A stretch of DNA of 64,000 nucleotides from Butyriboletus loyo. Taxonomy: Eukaryota > Basidiomycota > Agaricomycetes > Boletales > Boletaceae. The notes beneath the pieces are model-generated. The model was not told the DNA's origin. It saw only the letters and a program-made list of their open reading frames with translations, and did no database searches. Both the position numbers and the translations under genes were made by a program. The stretch covers positions 1 through 64,000 of the forward strand of contig JBBPSI010000041.1 of assembly GCA_038093515.1 (NCBI GenBank), read 5' to 3'. Positions 43,308-53,799 of the stretch are shown piece by piece. Position 1 is the stretch's first letter; the number at the start of each line of letters is the position of its first letter.

Positions 43308-44760
43308 ATACCCTCACCTTGTGGAGATTCTACATGTAGTATAGAACGCCTTACCCGACGGTGCAATTTCCAAATCCCACGGACATGACTTTTCGAGTAT
43401 CCCCCCCCTTTTTTGACGCGTTTCGATGGTTTCCAGGAACCACACGAGGAATCAGTCGTTGTTCTCCGATTCGCGAACCCAGACGGCCGTCATGGATTGG
43501 CCTTGTGGGGTTCGATCAAAGCACACGATCGCATCTATATGGTTTTTGTTTTCGGTTATATGTCTGTGTTTTAGTTGAATCGTGGCACATGTTTCGTTCT
43601 GACCTACTTAGATTATGCTCTGGTGCTAACACTAGTTTGACGATGGTAGTAACGCCTGGATGTTTCACACACTACTCTTTAGTACGCTGCTGCAAGCGAG
43701 AATTCCGAGTAATCACGTGGATGATGGATCCCTCGAATACGGTTAGTGGCTCGCACCCTTTTTCCAACTTTGTACCGCGTGCTGCCAATCTCAACCACGA
43801 ATCGTATCTGGGATCTCGCACGTTCACCGCATTTATTTCTCTTCTTTTACCCATCCACGCCGAGGTGGCCGGCGTGCACGCTGCACCACGCGGGGATCGT
43901 CTCAATGTATCATCCATCCCCTTGGCGTTTGATCCACGTTCGCAGGGTCATGGGAACCTTTTGTTCACGCGCTGCCGCGAGATCTATTGGCCCTTGGTCC
44001 ATGTGATCCAATATACCCTCGACCACCCGCGGTATCAGAAAGGTGTGTGTGTTCGAGACTCGGCCGGTGCCCGGAAACACGATCGATGTCGACGTATACG
44101 ACGTGATTCGTGACGGTTTGGGTTAGCGCCGGAAGATAAACGATATTCTTGACTCCGTCTCTATGGGTGTACGAGGGGTATCCTGATATCGGCTACTAGA
44201 AGAGCTTGCGGCGTGCCACGACCAACTCGGAACGCCGCCTGATCCTGATGATAGGCTAGAAACGTAGTATGTACGTCGGGACGCCCTTGATCCTCGACTT
44301 CACTGATAGACGGACGTCGGGTTCTACCGAGACGGAACGGTGTCTTTCAATAGAGTTCCTTCCCGCACCCCACAAGCAACGACCGTGCCTGACATTTCGA
44401 TACGCGTGCGCGGCATACATCGAGGTGGTACTAAATGTCGTACCTCGCTCGCAAATCGGAACTTGCTCTGCTCTTTGGACGATTCCATCTATCGTTCGTA
44501 TATAGGACGGCACGTGCATCATATATCTCGAGCTTCGTCTATCGCCCGAGTATATCCAGACCGACAAACCGGCACCAGCGTTCGGTGGCGCAAGTCACGC
44601 CAGGCTACTGGTACAATTCCAGCATTCCGGTCCTTGTCGCCGCCGGTTACCCACCAAACGCCCTATCACACCACCGCGAAACCCGCGCAAACGCGATCTT
44701 CAAAAACATCCGGCTGACAGACTTACTTGGCTTTCATCAATGTATGTCGGCTATACAGCG
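43308..44760. other. intergenic, nothing recognised
   Basis: 1.45 kb between two gene 3' ends. It has several overlapping open frames up to 250 codons on the plus strand, but they lack family resemblance and have no consistent splice pattern. Confidence 0.5.
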
Positions 44761-46765
44761 CTACGCATCCCTCTCGAGCATTCTTAATGCGGCGTCAATG
44801 CGGTCCAAGCCAATTTGAAGTGACAACATGGCCATCAATGGTTGTTCTGCATATACATCGAGTCACGTGTTGTGCAATGAGCCATGTATGTTGGCATACC
44901 TTCTCCGTCGGTGTTCTCATCCAAGAATCGCCGCAGAGGTCGAAGAAGTGAACTTTGTACGCTGGTAACGTTGTCTTCGGACCGCACTCCCGTCTTGTGG
45001 CGTGGCGTAAGATGGAAATAAAAACGACATCGCCGTTCAGCAGGACGTACTTACCCTGTTTTCTTGGTCTCGTTGTAAAAGGACGTAATAAAACGAAAGA
45101 CAATCCGCGATCCGCAATAATTCCAGTGATTGCGCTAGTTCTTCCTTGGTCTTTCTTTCGCCGAAGAACTCTGGGGGATTCGGTGTGAACAGCACGCCAC
45201 CAAATATACGCAATAACTCTGGGGACGCGAACAGGCTCCGAGATGGATGGTCTGAAGCAAGCGCCAGCGCTTCCAAAACAGCTTCTTTGACGAGTCCCAC
45301 GGCCGGACCTCGGATCTGAGGAAAGTCCTCGTCCGTAGTGAGCTTCAAGAGCATTTCGAGTCTGGATGGTGGTGGAAGCTTGGACAGCGTCAAGGACAAC
45401 AGTCGGAGATTCAGCTGCCTGATGGTCGGGTCGATATGCGTGCTTGCCAACGCCGCGAGCACCCCGCATACCGACATCGCGACGTCTGGTGATATCCTCA
45501 TGTTCTCGCAAGTCAGGATTCGGAAGAGCAAGAACAATGACTCGTCCACGACCATGTTCATCTGCAAAGCGCTAACCAGTAGGTGATGAAGATCTGATGG
45601 TGCAGAGGAGGGCAGGGCCACGGGAGGTGTCGAATGCGCTAGATACACCAAATCACTGAACGAGCTGGGTTTCCAGTATGTTTTCTGCACGGAATTTCCC
45701 AGATTTTCAAGTCCGAGCTGCATGCACAGTGTGATACGCCTAGTCCACGGGATCTGTCCAAACGTACCTGGACTTCGAGCATCGCACCCTCTCCATCTTG
45801 CCATCCCTCCTTGACGGAAGATTTTACGAAAAAGCGGGGAAAATAATTCTCGGCAGCTCTTATGGCTAGAGATGCCTGGATTGATGATGCACAGCTGACG
45901 ACGGTCGTGTCAAGCAGCTCACGAAGAACGCTCTAGAAAAAAATATCAACAAGGCTCAATAAGCAGCGAAACATGGAACGAACCTTGATATTTTTTAGTC
46001 CATTGGCGTCAGTGACTGCCGATTCCCAAACACTCAAAGACTTGACCAGGCGGGCCACTTCAGTAACGAGCACGCGGCCCTCCTCCTTCGTTGCGAACGG
46101 CGAGACGGAGGGAATCAACGTAGTAACGTTTTCCAAGACAAGGGAACACGATTCGAGTGCGGATGTCTTTCCGAGTCTCGATCGAGATATAGCTGTCCGT
46201 TTCCATCAGTCGATCAAATCGCTCTTGGCAGGAGTAGAGGAAGAAACCTGGAAAGCAGAGTGAAACGATGCCAATGGCCCTCTGTACGAGATCAGGGTCG
46301 TTTTCGTCCTCTTCGTCCTCTCCGTGATTCAAACGCGTCTGCAAGTACTCGATCGCCTCCTGAATCACGATCATGACTTCTTTCGGACTGTTGGCGAGTG
46401 CACAGATGCGGATCAAGTCCATGGCGCCGTCGTGACGGCAAGGAAGCAATACCGGAAGGACGTCGAGCGGCTCCTGAAGAAAAACACGTCAGTTTCGTTT
46501 CCAAGCGGGAAAAGAACGACATCGAATCACCAGATACTCTGCGCACTCAAATCGGAGGACAGCTTCGTGGATATCTTTGAGGGATACCGAACGAGACTGT
46601 TCTCTCGCGGCAAGCGAAACGAGCTGGGAAACGGAGTGCGTGCATGCCTGGACGAAGTGAGTGGGTCCCGAGTCCTATAATAATGGCAAGTCGAACGTTT
46701 ACCTCGTCGGTGAGATCGGGTGGTAGTCGTAGAACCTGCAAAAAAGCTGTCTTTTGTGAATTCAT
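44761..46765 (-). CDS. glomulin/ALF4/Ybp-like helical-repeat protein
   Basis: Resembles the fungal Yap1-binding (Ybp1/Ybp2)/glomulin/ALF4 family, helical-repeat proteins linked to stress response, kinetochores or cullin-RING ligase control in other organisms. The start MNSQKTAFLQVLRLPPDLTD ends at 46765 (an in-frame ATG 51 nt upstream is an alternative). Exons then give LPCRHDGAMDLIRICALANS, PKEVMIVIQEAIEYLQTRLN, RAIGIVSLCFPGFFLYSCQE, SMQLGLENLGNSVQKTY-like sequence, HHLLVSALQMNMVVDESLFL and TPNPPEFFGERKTKEELAQS. After introns come TGVRSEDNVTSVQSSLLRPL and a last exon EQPLMAMLSLQIGLDRIDAA, stop at 44761. The family name rests on overall resemblance, mainly in the C-terminal TGVR...LLRPLRRFL segment. 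Confidence 0.68.
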
Positions 46766-46814
46766 CGACCTGCACTCGTGTAACGTGTGGCGGTGAAACA
46801 CTGAAGAGTTCACC
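46766..46814. promoter_or_regulatory. 49-bp divergent intergenic region
   Basis: The chosen start codons of the helical-repeat gene (-) and the GST (+) are only 49 bp apart, so the two genes must share regulatory sequence or have overlapping 5' transcripts. Confidence 0.5.
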
Positions 46815-48078
46815 ATGACGGACACAGGAAAAGTCTACCATAATCATTGCACTGGGGAGGCCCTCCAAACCGTCCAACGTCACATCGCCGATGAGGACAT
46901 CGTCCTCTTCGCAGGCTGTTTCTGCCCGTTTGTTCAGCGTGCATGGGTCACGCTCGAATACCTCGGAATTCCGTACAAAGTACGTCGCTTCACCCTACAT
47001 TCATCTCTCAGGCTAATACGATCCAATTCGCCTGCCTAGTATTGTACGTCCAAACCATCCCATTGACAGCGTTGCCCCGAGTATCATGATGATGTGAATA
47101 CGCCGTGCGCTGTTTGACAGACGAAGTCGATCCGTACAAAAAGCCCAAGGAACTCCTCGATCTCTCTCCAAAGGGCTTGGTCCCCGCGTTGAGGCTCAAT
47201 AATTACGACCCGCCCCACGCTTTAAACGAGAGCACCGTCATCATGGCCTTTCTCCAAGAGTTCGTATCCATATCCATCCCCCTTTCCTTTTCCCCTCTCA
47301 TCTCGCCACACTTTCACCCTCCCGGCTTTCCTTTCATCTAGCATCGCATCCACATCGACTAAGCGATCCCTCTTTCCGCCCATCTCCGATCCATGTTCGT
47401 ACACACGATCCCCATCCCATTAACCCACCGTCATTTACGTATCCCTCCCAGACGCTCGAGCCCTCGTATGTCTCCAATCTGATCACATCAACCGCACCCT
47501 CGTACCCGCATTTTATCGCTGCCTCCAAGCACAAGACCCCACCGCGCAAATCGCCGGCGAAAACGAATTCAGAGCGGCCATCGACGCGCTCGTCGGGCTG
47601 TTTGAACGTGCGGACAAGGAAGCCGGGGGGACTGGGTTGTGGAAAGAGGGAGGCGAGCTCGGATGGGCGGACGTCATGGTGGGACCTTGTGAGTCGTTGT
47701 TTGGTCGTCCAACCGACGACCGACGAACGCAGACTGGGTGACTGACGACTGACGATGTGTTCAACGCGCATGCTTGCGATGGGGGATCATCCTGATAGGG
47801 ATCTTCAGGGCAAACAACGTCCTCAAACATTATCGCGGATTCGAGATGCCAGAAGGGACGAAGTTCAATGCGTGGTTGAAGCGGCTGTTCGAGCACCCCT
47901 CGTTCAAGAGTACCTGTAGTACGGACGAGCTTTACCTCGATAGTTACGAGAGGCAAGCATCGTCGAGGTCCTCCGTGTTGGCTTATGTGCACTGATTCGC
48001 CCCTATAGGTATGCCTTTAACAGACCGAACACTAGCCAAGTTGCGAACGCGATCAATACTGGGAAGGGTTTGCCTTGA
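46815..48078 (+). CDS. omega-type glutathione S-transferase
   Basis: Glutathione-dependent thioltransferase/dehydroascorbate-reductase type GST. The start is MTDTGKVYHNHCTGEALQTV. The thioredoxin-fold half has the active-site Cys in VLFAGCFCPFVQRAWVTLEY, then LGIPYK. A 4-nt exon TATT (47040-47043) between introns 46980-47039 and 47044-47120 restores YYEVDPYKKPKELLDLSPKG, followed by LVPALRLNNYDPPHALNEST, the glutathione-binding N-E-S-T. The helical half has LQSDHINRTLVPAFYRCLQA, GLWKEGGELGWADVMVGPW and KHYRGFEMPEGTKFNAWLKR. The last intron (47953-48008) has a GC donor and gives SYERYAFNRPNTSQVANAIN. The TGA is at 48076-48078. The length of ~265 residues fits the class. Confidence 0.87.
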
Positions 48079-48348
48079 TCCTTGGTCCTGGCGACTAGCG
48101 GTACAGAATCATTGATAATGGGCAGATTTGAACTGGCACTGCTTGAATTTGACGTGTATTTTTCGCTTACTGATGTACCTTGAAGCAGAATCCAGAGACC
48201 TTGTATAATAGCGGGTTACAATCGAGATCTCACTTGCAGCCGTACAGGAGTCGGTCCACATTTGACGGATGATCACTTACATTACAGCTATTACGGGCGT
48301 GGTCTTCATTACAAAATCGTGGCAGTCGTCAATGGTAGGTCGCCTCCA
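48079..48348. other. convergent 3' flanks of GST and MLH1
   Basis: 270 bp without coding sequence. Nothing distinctive is visible. Confidence 0.4.
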
Positions 48349-51151
48349 TCAACACCTCTCAAAGACTCGGTAAAGATCGGGGAGATTGGCCACCTGGACG
48401 ACGTCGTTTTCTAGCAACGACTTTGGTGGAACCAAAAACTTGCGCATAGCCTGGAACAAGACATGCTCAGTTTGCCATGTTGCTGCCTTTGCTCGTGTAT
48501 GGTCGCCATCAGGGATTGAGGGCATGAAATGTGATGGAGATGGGGAATAGAAGTACGCGAGCTCGCGCATGAGTGTGAAGAAGCATTCTTTCTCTGTTTG
48601 CCATCGCACCTAACAAACCCCCTTTAATCAGCTGTTGGGATCATTCATGATGGAAGATGCCTCACCTGTGGCCCGAGCCGCATGAGAAAGACGGGCAACT
48701 TATTGAGGTCAGGGGTGTACTCTTTCAAGAGATGTGGCAAACTCTCGATTTCTCCATCTGAAGTGATATTGATCTCGAAGTGCTCAGCCAGCATGTCACG
48801 ACGTGCGAGCAGCGTTTTGCCGATGCGCTGAGGATGGTCAAAGCGTGAGTTCGGATCGGTTTTAGAGACGACAGGGGACACTTGCATCTACGATTTCGTT
48901 TTTGCTCAAACCGCTTTTCTCTGTGCCCGGTTCTGCATCCACCGCGAGCTTCAAAAGAGTACGGAGGGGTGGGGGAGGGTCTAGCTTTAACCGACGATAA
49001 CTGCCAAATTGCATGAGAGCGAGTTGGTAGAACATCTCCTCGCTACGAACACGCGCGTCAATTTAGGGACGGATACGGAGCACGATAAATGCAACGTACG
49101 CCAAGGCCGCATGGTTGAGAAGATATAGTTTCGTGGCATGCTGGACCAATGACAAACACTGATAATCATCCACAATTCCGACGAACGTATGCTTCTTGAT
49201 TATTTCGGTCAGGTCTGTCGGATGAACTAAGCATCCATTCGTCATCCCACTTGAACGGTCAACACGACAAACCATGGTGCACGCTTCTTTGGACTGACTT
49301 CCTGAGCTCCAGGATGGAAGTCAAATCACAACTGGACTCCGAAATATCGCGGAGGCCGACTGCTCTTTTGAATACATCATCACCGTCAGAACGTGATGGG
49401 TTCAGCACTGGGATCATTGATTCGAGAGTACGATCGTGAAGTGACGTGCGGACTTTGTGATGCGAATACAGTTTCGGAGCTAAAGAACAATAAGCAACAA
49501 CATGACCAGGATGTCAGGAAAGCATACGATGAGATGCCGAAGTCGGGCGTTCCTCCTCTTCTTCCTCTCTCGCTTTCTGCTTGCCCGTCGTGTTCGGTTC
49601 ATTCGAGCGGCCAGAAAGCAATGTCTAGAGACTATCAAAGACACGGATAAAACAGCATGCTCAAGCCTACCTGATATTCAAAGCTCCTGGAATGACTTTG
49701 GCTGATCTTTTGCTGTATAGCATCTGATATCCGCTCCGTTATCATTTCCTCATTCAAAAAGATGACTTCTCGTTTTGTAGGGTGTATATTCACGTCCACT
49801 GAGCGGGGATCTATATCGAGGCTGATATTTTTAATGCACAGTCTAGTTGTGGGTGGTTGTTCGCACCTGAGATATACGAACGGGAATGCACCTTTGGGCA
49901 GAACACCGCTGTATACACTTTCAATCGCCCGCTTGATGCTGGACGACTCAACGAGACGGTCTGCGACATCATCAGTAATCGCGTTCATTCCACACTAAGG
50001 TTGACGTACGGTTGATGAAAAGCAAGAACACAGTCTTCTTGGCTTGATAATTTGGACTCGTGCAATAGGCTTCAGCGGACCACTTTTCAGTCTCATCGAC
50101 GTCATTGGATCCAACGGGCCGTGAGGTCCCGCCAGCCGGCGATGAAGAGACCTCGATGTGCAAAAGTTCTTTCCCTATGGCGTGACCATACAGTAGGCGG
50201 ATTGCTTGGTCGATGGATGTGGGCGAAGTGGAGAGTTCTGGAGTCCTAGATCCAGCCTGGTTGGTGTGATTAGCAAGAAAGTAAACACGCCATGTACTTT
50301 ACACACCTTTTTGCAAAGAAACGCTACCTTTGAGTTGTGAACCGCATATTTGGTCACGACATCGAGGATTCTTGCATACTCCTCGGACGGGCTACGCAAC
50401 GCCGACAAGCGAATAGGCGTATTATAAAACATGTCCTCAATCTGACTCGGTAAGGACTGAGCGAACGATAAATCGTCAAAAAAGGACATACAATGATGGT
50501 AGTTCCATCATTTCCAGCACAAGGTTTGGGATCTGGGGTCTGACCTGCTTTTTGGGGAACCAGTACGCTTTCAGAGTAACATGCTCTGGGTGTGTGTTGA
50601 CTTGATGTCCGATGAAGCTATCGAAGCACTTACTTCCAAGCGCAGGAATCAGTCTTAGTCTTGGTCACGACGGACATGTGGGCTACATGGGATATGGATG
50701 CCAATGCCTCGCCACGAAAACCATAAGTCGTTAGTCGAGACAGGTCGGAGAAAGCTTTGATTTTTGAGGTCGTGAACCGCTCAGCTAAGATAGGCAGGTC
50801 GGATTTCTGTCAAAGGAGTCAGCCGCGCGAACGGAAACCGCAGCGAAAGGCGAGCACACGCACGCATATGCCGCAACCGTTGTCCTGAATCTGAAGCAAT
50901 TTCATTCCGCCGTCTTTGACGGTAATGCGAATCGATGTAGCACCAGCGTCCAGGCAGTTTTCAAGCAGTTCCTTTAGTGCAGAAGCGGGCCTGTGTATGA
51001 TCTTCCTGGCAAGTGAGCTAATCTAGGGCTGATGAAAAGTAATGTAGATATGCACCTCTCCTGCGGCTATACGATTTATGAGTGACTCGTGCAACCTTTG
51101 TATGGGTAAAGGACGCGGAGGTTGCGAGTCGTTCTGGGCTTGCTCCCCCAT
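48349..51151 (-). CDS. MLH1: DNA mismatch repair protein MLH1
   Basis: MutL homologue, partner of Pms1 in mismatch repair and of Mlh3 in meiotic crossing-over. The start [20 protein letters not shown] ends at 51151, then [12 protein letters not shown]. The GHKL ATPase motifs are intact across short introns: [48 protein letters not shown] and [20 protein letters not shown]. The second domain has [18 protein letters not shown] sequence preceded by [16 protein letters not shown], then [20 protein letters not shown] and [20 protein letters not shown]. The C-terminal dimerisation domain ends [24 protein letters not shown] at the extreme C-terminus is the MLH1 signature that completes the endonuclease site of its partner. 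The stop is at 48349. Confidence 0.94.
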
Positions 51152-51438
51152 CCTATTTGACGCTGAGGGATAGTTGAAGTTGAAGAGTGTACAAGACGTG
51201 TGTAAAGCGAGCGTCTGTGCAGCACTGACACGAACCTAGAGCATGTACTGTTTGTAAGGTGTTAACTACAAAGAGCAGACGCGTCGACTCCTTGGACGCG
51301 CCAGTGAGTCGTCACGTGCTGACCCAGATCATGGACTTCTTGCATGCGTTGTGCAGGTCTGAGCCGAGAACTGCCTCAAAACATTCGGTTGACATGATTG
51401 AATGTTGTTGATTTGAGATCACGTGCGAACCCACAGCC
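51152..51438. promoter_or_regulatory. divergent upstream region, MLH1/CBS protein
   Basis: 287 bp between opposed start codons. It contains ACGCG-type runs (AGACGCGTCGACTCCTTGGA near 51,278), which resemble the fungal MluI cell-cycle box found at many replication and repair genes. The functional reading is inference. Confidence 0.4.
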
Positions 51439-52200
51439 ATGGCCATCTCGGCTCTCTGCCGCAATTCCTCCAGTAAACAGCGTCTCGATATGTTACCAGT
51501 AGACAAGTACCGCGGGGCAGTCGTGGAGGTGCGCACATTTTCTGTACAGGCGACGATGAACCCACCGATCATCTCCAGGATCTCCAACTACCTCCAGCTT
51601 TCTCACTTCCTTCGAACGAATCCATCTCGTATGCAATCGAGCTCGCTTACGAGCGCGACTTCTCTCATATACCGTGATTGTCGATTACCCTTCATTCTGT
51701 GCACGTCGATTGATCCCTCACTCTCGCAGGGTGCTCGACAAGAATAGACGACCACTTGGTTACATTGATGCTGCCATACTGAAAACCAAATGGCAAGCAG
51801 GACAGGCAAATCCAGTACGTTTATTTCTCCCCTTACGTGATCGCCGCCTCCTCGTGCTGACTTGCCTTCCTTCTGCTTCACCAGAATGATTCCATTAAGA
51901 TATACATGTCCAAGTTCGAACGCAACGAAGCGCATCCATACACTATCATCACGCCCGATACGCCCCTCGCTCAGTTGGCCGAATTTCTTCGCAACAACAT
52001 CTTTGCGTTAGGTGCGCCAACCCAGATATTCTCAACTGCACAATGAACTGATAGTGATCTAGTGACGGATTCCAACAGAAAGTTTGTACTTGCCGTTGCG
52101 ACGTCACAGGACTTGGAAGTGGGTGTCCTACGCAGCCTTTTTGGGGCCACCCGTCTCATCTTCACTCTCACAGAATTTCGTTTCTCGCCGGGGTATATGA
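51439..52200 (+). CDS. small CBS-domain protein
   Basis: Conserved fungal protein with a tandem CBS (adenosyl-ligand-binding) fold; its cellular role is not known to me. The start is MAISALCRNSSSKQRLDMLP (MLPVDKYRG at 51490 is a possible alternative). Small introns restore VDKYRGAVVE + DLQLPPAFSLPSNESISYAI, ELAYERDFSHIP + VLDKNRRPLGYIDAAILKTK, WQAGQANP + NDSIKIYMSKFERNEAHPYT, IITPDTPLAQLAEFLRNNIF + AL, then VTDSNRKFVLAVATSQDLE + NFVSRRGI and TGA at 52198-52200. The total is about 170-180 residues, the usual size. No membrane segment is present. Confidence 0.82.
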
Positions 52201-53799
52201 TAGTCAGTAACATCCCCTTTCACCATCACGCCACACCTTCCGATCCCTGTTCTCACACGAGCCGCATCTCTCAATCACACAGCTATTTACCATCGACGCT
52301 TCATCCAGAACGTCAAAGGGTGCTACTCAACTTTTATGGATTTTTTATCTTGTCATGTGTAGAGCGTACTCCCAGTGCCTTACACGAGGAATAAGTGTAT
52401 CCTGTCGCGTCCAGGTGATCGGCGCACTCCCATACGATTAGAGGGTTCGTCACACAACATGGATACGTTGATCTCTATCGCCCGTTCTTTTACCGTGCCT
52501 GACAGCAACATGGCTTCTTCGGCACCGCTGACACCATCCCGACTTATTCTTGCATTCTGCCATGCTGGTATACGATCTAAATCCGGAGTGTCACTGCGGC
52601 ACTTGGCTTGCTGTTTCTCCGTTTGAAGCGTACCCAAAAACTGACCTGAGGAGATAAGCTCTGACAGATGTCCTATTGCCGCTCGGACGCTACGCACTCA
52701 GCTTGTGTGCGGGAGGAACCTTTGGTAGTCAACATACACCGACCGTTGAGAATTTCTCACAAGGCAACTGGATCTGACCGAAAGCTGCATCAAACGAGTA
52801 ACCAGAATCCATGGGAGATCGACGACTCACACACGCAGCAAGATTGCTTTTGGGAGAGGTGAAGAGCCATCCTACATCGTGTCATCGATCCACACTCCCG
52901 TGGAGTGACTGCCATGACACAGTGCCAATTCGACTCGACTGTCGGTCAAATTTCTAGGAACGAATTACAATAGTAACAGCTGGACTGGGGCTATACAAAC
53001 CGTTAGCCGCTTGCGATACCCCCTAGTTCTCTTCTGTTTCAGTTCTAGGACAGTGGCATCAGGGGTGGCCGAGGAGGAGACTGATCAGAAAGGACATATA
53101 GCCCCGCAAGATGGGAAGACGAAATGTGGGGCATTGCACCGAAGAGCCAACGTTGTACCACCGGTTCGTCCACTGGCGTGACATTATATGAAACTGCCAA
53201 CCTATAGTGATTTCGCTGGTGCACAGCATATGCGAGCTCGATGGCCTGTGGACCCACTCTCAATGGATTTGTATTCTAGTCATGGTCATGGTCCACGTAT
53301 ATGACCCGTCGCAGCTGTACGCCCTGTACCATTTACTCGATTAGTTTTCAGATGTCGAGCGCAATGGTGGGTAGAGAGATTTACGCTACCATCAGAAGCT
53401 TTGGTTTCGGTGAACGGATGGACCACCTTGATGACTGTCGTACGTGGACCAACTGTAAGACCGGTCAAGGGTATCGCGACGTAACCTTTTGGTAGAGAGC
53501 GGCTGCTTTCAAGCAGCCGCTAGCAGTGGGGGCGTAGCATTTGATGCCAAGAAGGGATTTAACAGGGCAGAACTAAACTACATTCATGGCATATAACTCA
53601 CTTCGTACGGCCAACCTGCACGAAGACAAATCAAAGCATAGATTACGAGAGCAGCAGAACACGCATAGCAATACATCACGAATAGGCTGTACACAATCCA
53701 TGCTGCGTTTGAACACCGTCAAGACTTTCTCGGTCGCGTCGTACTCTTCCTTACGTGTTTGCTTATCTTTTCCTTTTTCGACCTATCAACGCCGTTGGT
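52201..53799. other. intergenic, nothing recognised
   Basis: No supported gene in 1.6 kb. A minus-strand frame at 53,045-53,263 (MRVGPQAIELAYAVHQRNHY) is 72 codons and unsupported. A strong hairpin lies at 53,498-53,521. The right end may contain the terminal exon of Pds5, whose 3' end is uncertain. Confidence 0.45.
53498..53521. repeat. perfect 11-bp hairpin
   Basis: AGCGGCTGCTT-TC-AAGCAGCCGCT: eleven G/C-rich base pairs with a 2-nt loop. There is no adjacent T-tract. It lies far from any called gene end. Confidence 0.7.

Noticed and set aside
43361..44113. 250-codon plus-strand frame downstream of the permease
   Set aside because: There is no family resemblance, it has many Cys/His/Arg/Ser typical of non-coding GC-rich DNA, and there is competing open sequence on the other strand.
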